A DNA stretch of 18,231 bases from DATKMK01 sp035541895 (GTDB taxonomy: Bacteria > Desulfobacterota > Binatia > HRBIN30 > JACQVA1). Below, piece by piece: positions 16,672 through 18,231 of this stretch; the first letter of the stretch is position 1; each line of letters starts with the position of its first letter. Location of the stretch: assembly GCA_035541895.1 (NCBI GenBank), contig DATKMK010000024.1, positions 1 through 18,231 of the forward strand, read 5' to 3'. The notes beneath the pieces are model-generated. The model ran no database searches. It was not told the DNA's origin and saw only the letters and a program-made list of their open reading frames with translations. The position numbers were made by a program, and so were the translations under genes.

Positions 16672-17740
16672 CCCCAGACCGCCTACGCGTCGCCGCACCT
16701 GCGCGGTACGCTCCCGGGGTGTCGCCGAACCAGCGACGAAATGCCCGTGTGAAGTTGGCGGGATCGCTGTAACCGAGCCGGTAGGCAACCTCCGATGCGG
16801 AGAAGCCGGGGTCGCGTAGCAATGTCTCGGCGCGTCGCATTCGATGTGTGTCGAGCAATTTTCCGAACGACGTTCCGGCATCATTCAAACGTCTGATCAG
16901 CGTGCGCCTGGACAGATTCAAACGCTCTGCCAACTGAGCGAGCGATAGACCCGCATCGCCCGCTGCCGCGAGCAGCACTTCGACGCGTGCCTGGAGATGA
17001 TCGCCGCTCTCGAGACGCCGCCGCTCGCTCTCCAGACGACCCAATACCAGGTTGTACAACGCGGCATCGGCTAAGGGACACGGCAGAGCGAGCCACCCAC
17101 GGGGTATGCGGATGGAGGGGACCTTCGCGTCGAAGGTGATGGCGCCGTTGAGTACTTCGCGGTATCGATCGACCCATGGCGGTGCAGGATAGTCGCAGCA
17201 AATTCGGCCCTCACGCATGGGCCGGCCGAGCACCGCCTCGATCAATGCTTGCGCGCTGAGCAGCACCGCTTCGAGCAACGCGATGTCCACCGCCACGCCG
17301 AGCCGGATCTGCCGTTGTACAACAATTTCCCAATGGTGCGCGCTGCGCTTCTCCTGTAGCCGAAACCACGGCGAACGCACGTGACCATATCGGGCCAGCA
17401 CGTCGAAGCCTGCCCCCAGAGTCGGCGCGCTGATCATGGCGAACCCGAGCGGCCCTTGCGCGCCCAGGTCGAAGCGGCGTGCGACGTCGATGGACCATCC
17501 CGGCTCACCCATGCGGGCCGCATTGCGGAATTGCAGCAGCTGTTGTCCCAACGTGATCTCGGCCGCGGGATCCTCGAGTTGCGTGTCGGTGACGCCGGTG
17601 CCGCGTAACAGTCTCGCGCGGCGTGCGGGCGTCGTGCCGAGTTCGCGCAGCATGATGCGGAAGTACGTCAACGGGCTGGGAAGCTGCTGCAACGCCGGCA
17701 ATTCAAGAGCCACTTCAGGATGGTTTGAATAGGCGTCCAT
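16592..17740 (-). CDS. AraC/XylS-type transcriptional regulator, AlkR-like
   Basis: With the start at 17740, 382 residues. Residues about 22-205 form an AraC ligand-binding domain of the Arabinose_bd type (LTYFRIMLRELGTTPARRARLLRGTGV). The C-terminal DNA-binding domain has two helix-turn-helix motifs, SLAQLAERLNLSRRTLIRRL (266-285) and SASEVAYRLGYSDPANFTRAF (314-334), followed by FGDTPGAYR. Homologues usually end about here; this protein runs on for 36 Arg-rich residues (347-382). It is divergent from alkB, as alkR is to alkM in Acinetobacter, so it probably activates alkB in response to alkanes (inference). The frame is open further upstream to 17947, but that would run through the intergenic region and into alkB. 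No clear ribosome binding site precedes 17740. Confidence 0.85.
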   Translation of the reverse strand: MDAYSNHPEVALELPALQQLPSPLTYFRIMLRELGTTPARRARLLRGTGVTDTQLEDPAAEITLGQQLLQFRNAARMGEPGWSIDVARRFDLGAQGPLGFAMISAPTLGAGFDVLARYGHVRSPWFRLQEKRSAHHWEIVVQRQIRLGVAVDIALLEAVLLSAQALIEAVLGRPMREGRICCDYPAPPWVDRYREVLNGAITFDAKVPSIRIPRGWLALPCPLADAALYNLVLGRLESERRRLESGDHLQARVEVLLAAAGDAGLSLAQLAERLNLSRRTLIRRLNDAGTSFGKLLDTHRMRRAETLLRDPGFSASEVAYRLGYSDPANFTRAFRRWFGDTPGAYRAGAATRRRSGVNHQAPSRLARVRHRSTSAKRRPTTD

Positions 17741-17757
17741 GGGTAGGCGTGGCACTA

Positions 17758-17812
17758 AATGACAAGCTGAAGTCACTTCGTACGATAGTCCGTCGTCGTC
17801 GGCAAGGTCATT
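17758..17812. promoter_or_regulatory. Spaced inverted half-sites in the regulator-alkB gap
   Basis: AATGAC at 17758-17763 and GTCATT at 17807-17812 are exact complements flanking the candidate promoter core. AraC-type regulators often bind spaced half-sites, but a six-base match can arise by chance in this length. Confidence 0.2.
17759..17786 (+). promoter_or_regulatory. Candidate alkB promoter with palindrome in the spacer
   Basis: ATGACA (17759-17764) matches five of six bases of the -35 consensus. TACGAT (17781-17786) matches four of six of the -10 consensus, and the spacer is 16 bases. The spacer contains GAAGTCACTTC (17769-17779), a perfect palindrome about its central C. The pair sits in the 109-base gap between the divergent regulator and alkB. 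An operator role for the palindrome is inferred. Confidence 0.35.
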
Positions 17813-17835
17813 CTGCGCATCGCAATACAAACCCT

Positions 17836-17844
17836 GAGGAGGGG
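17836..17844 (+). promoter_or_regulatory. Ribosome binding site of alkB
   Basis: GAGGAGGGG ends five bases before ATG 17850. It is among the strongest initiation signals in the window and fixes the alkB start. Confidence 0.7.
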
Positions 17845-17849
17845 CAAAC

Positions 17850-18231
17850 ATGACTACGTACACTGTGATTCGAGCAGACGGCAGCAACGTTTCGTACGTC
17901 GATCGCAAGCGGCGGTTGTGGATCGCGTCACTGCTGATGCCGTTCACGCCACTCGTCGGGTTCGGTATGTACTTCGCGACGGGCTCGCAGCTGTCGTTGC
18001 TGTTGCCGTTGATCTTCCTCTACGGCGTGGTGCCGCTCGCCGACGTGATCTTCGGCAACGATGAGAACAATCCGCCTGAGGAACTGGTGCCGCAGCTCGA
18101 GCAGGACAGCTACTACCGCTACCTCGCGTGGGCCACCATTCCGATGTACTTCGTGACCCTAGGAGTGGCAGCGTGGGTTGTCGGCACTCACGCGCTGTCC
18201 GTTTGGGCGATCGCGGCAACCGCGCTCGCAG
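17850..18231 (+). CDS. alkB: Alkane 1-monooxygenase, 5' part cut by the window end
   Basis: 127 complete codons are visible. The product is the membrane non-heme di-iron hydroxylase that oxidises the terminal carbon of n-alkanes using rubredoxin as electron donor. The visible part contains YVDRKRRLWIASLLMPFTP, the usual AlkB opening. It then has VVPLADVIFGNDENNPP (60-76) running into EELVPQLEQDSYYR (77-90), which closely follows the AlkB consensus (PLLD..FG.D..NPPEE.VP.LE...YYR). Three to four membrane segments are present. The first of the His boxes that bind iron (about residue 138 in the Pseudomonas putida enzyme) would lie just beyond the window. The divergent AraC-type gene is its likely regulator. 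Confidence 0.93.
   Translation, partial: MTTYTVIRADGSNVSYVDRKRRLWIASLLMPFTPLVGFGMYFATGSQLSLLLPLIFLYGVVPLADVIFGNDENNPPEELVPQLEQDSYYRYLAWATIPMYFVTLGVAAWVVGTHALSVWAIAATALA

Noticed and set aside
17741..17947. Upstream start of the regulator at 17947
   Set aside because: It would cover the whole intergenic region and the first codons of alkB, and the added 69 residues show no domain.

Overview
The window is a GC-rich stretch with densely packed, long open frames and Shine-Dalgarno-led or overlapping starts. It looks like a chromosomal region of a beta-proteobacterium of the Burkholderiales. That assignment is an inference from gene content and protein style (OprD-type porin, FUSC pump, divergent AraC-type regulator and alkB, citX-citG); no rRNA or other phylogenetic marker is present.

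Left part (1-6979), all on the + strand: the 3' end of citX, then citG, an acetolactate decarboxylase (alsD/budA), a catabolic acetolactate synthase (alsS/budB), a class II fumarase (fumC) and a large-type NAD malic enzyme (maeA). The first four genes overlap one another (14 nt, ATGA, GTGA), so the acetoin genes are translationally tied to the tail of a citrate-lyase operon. Together they give a route: citrate to acetate plus oxaloacetate; oxaloacetate/malate to pyruvate plus CO2; pyruvate to acetolactate to acetoin. FumC connects fumarate and malate to the same pool.

Middle part (7044-12419): a transport block on the same strand. Two full-length paralogous AspT-type (aspartate:alanine exchanger family) carriers flank a DUF1275/YoaK-type membrane protein. 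An AEC-family permease follows. No aspartate decarboxylase is present, so the carriers probably move organic acids of the neighbouring pathway. This part plus the left part reads as one organic-acid fermentation and transport locus. A hairpin with a GCGA tetraloop sits directly before the ribosome binding site of the first carrier.

Right part (12420-18231): a 76-residue hypothetical protein, a FUSC-family membrane protein, a long inverted repeat after it, and an OprD-family porin. A divergent pair closes the window: an AraC/XylS-type regulator (AlkR-like) on the minus strand and the 5' part of an alkane 1-monooxygenase gene (alkB) cut by the window end. This is a separate alkane-oxidation module. 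The regulator-alkB gap holds a candidate promoter with a palindrome in its spacer. No tRNA, rRNA, CRISPR array, insertion sequence or phage gene was recognised.
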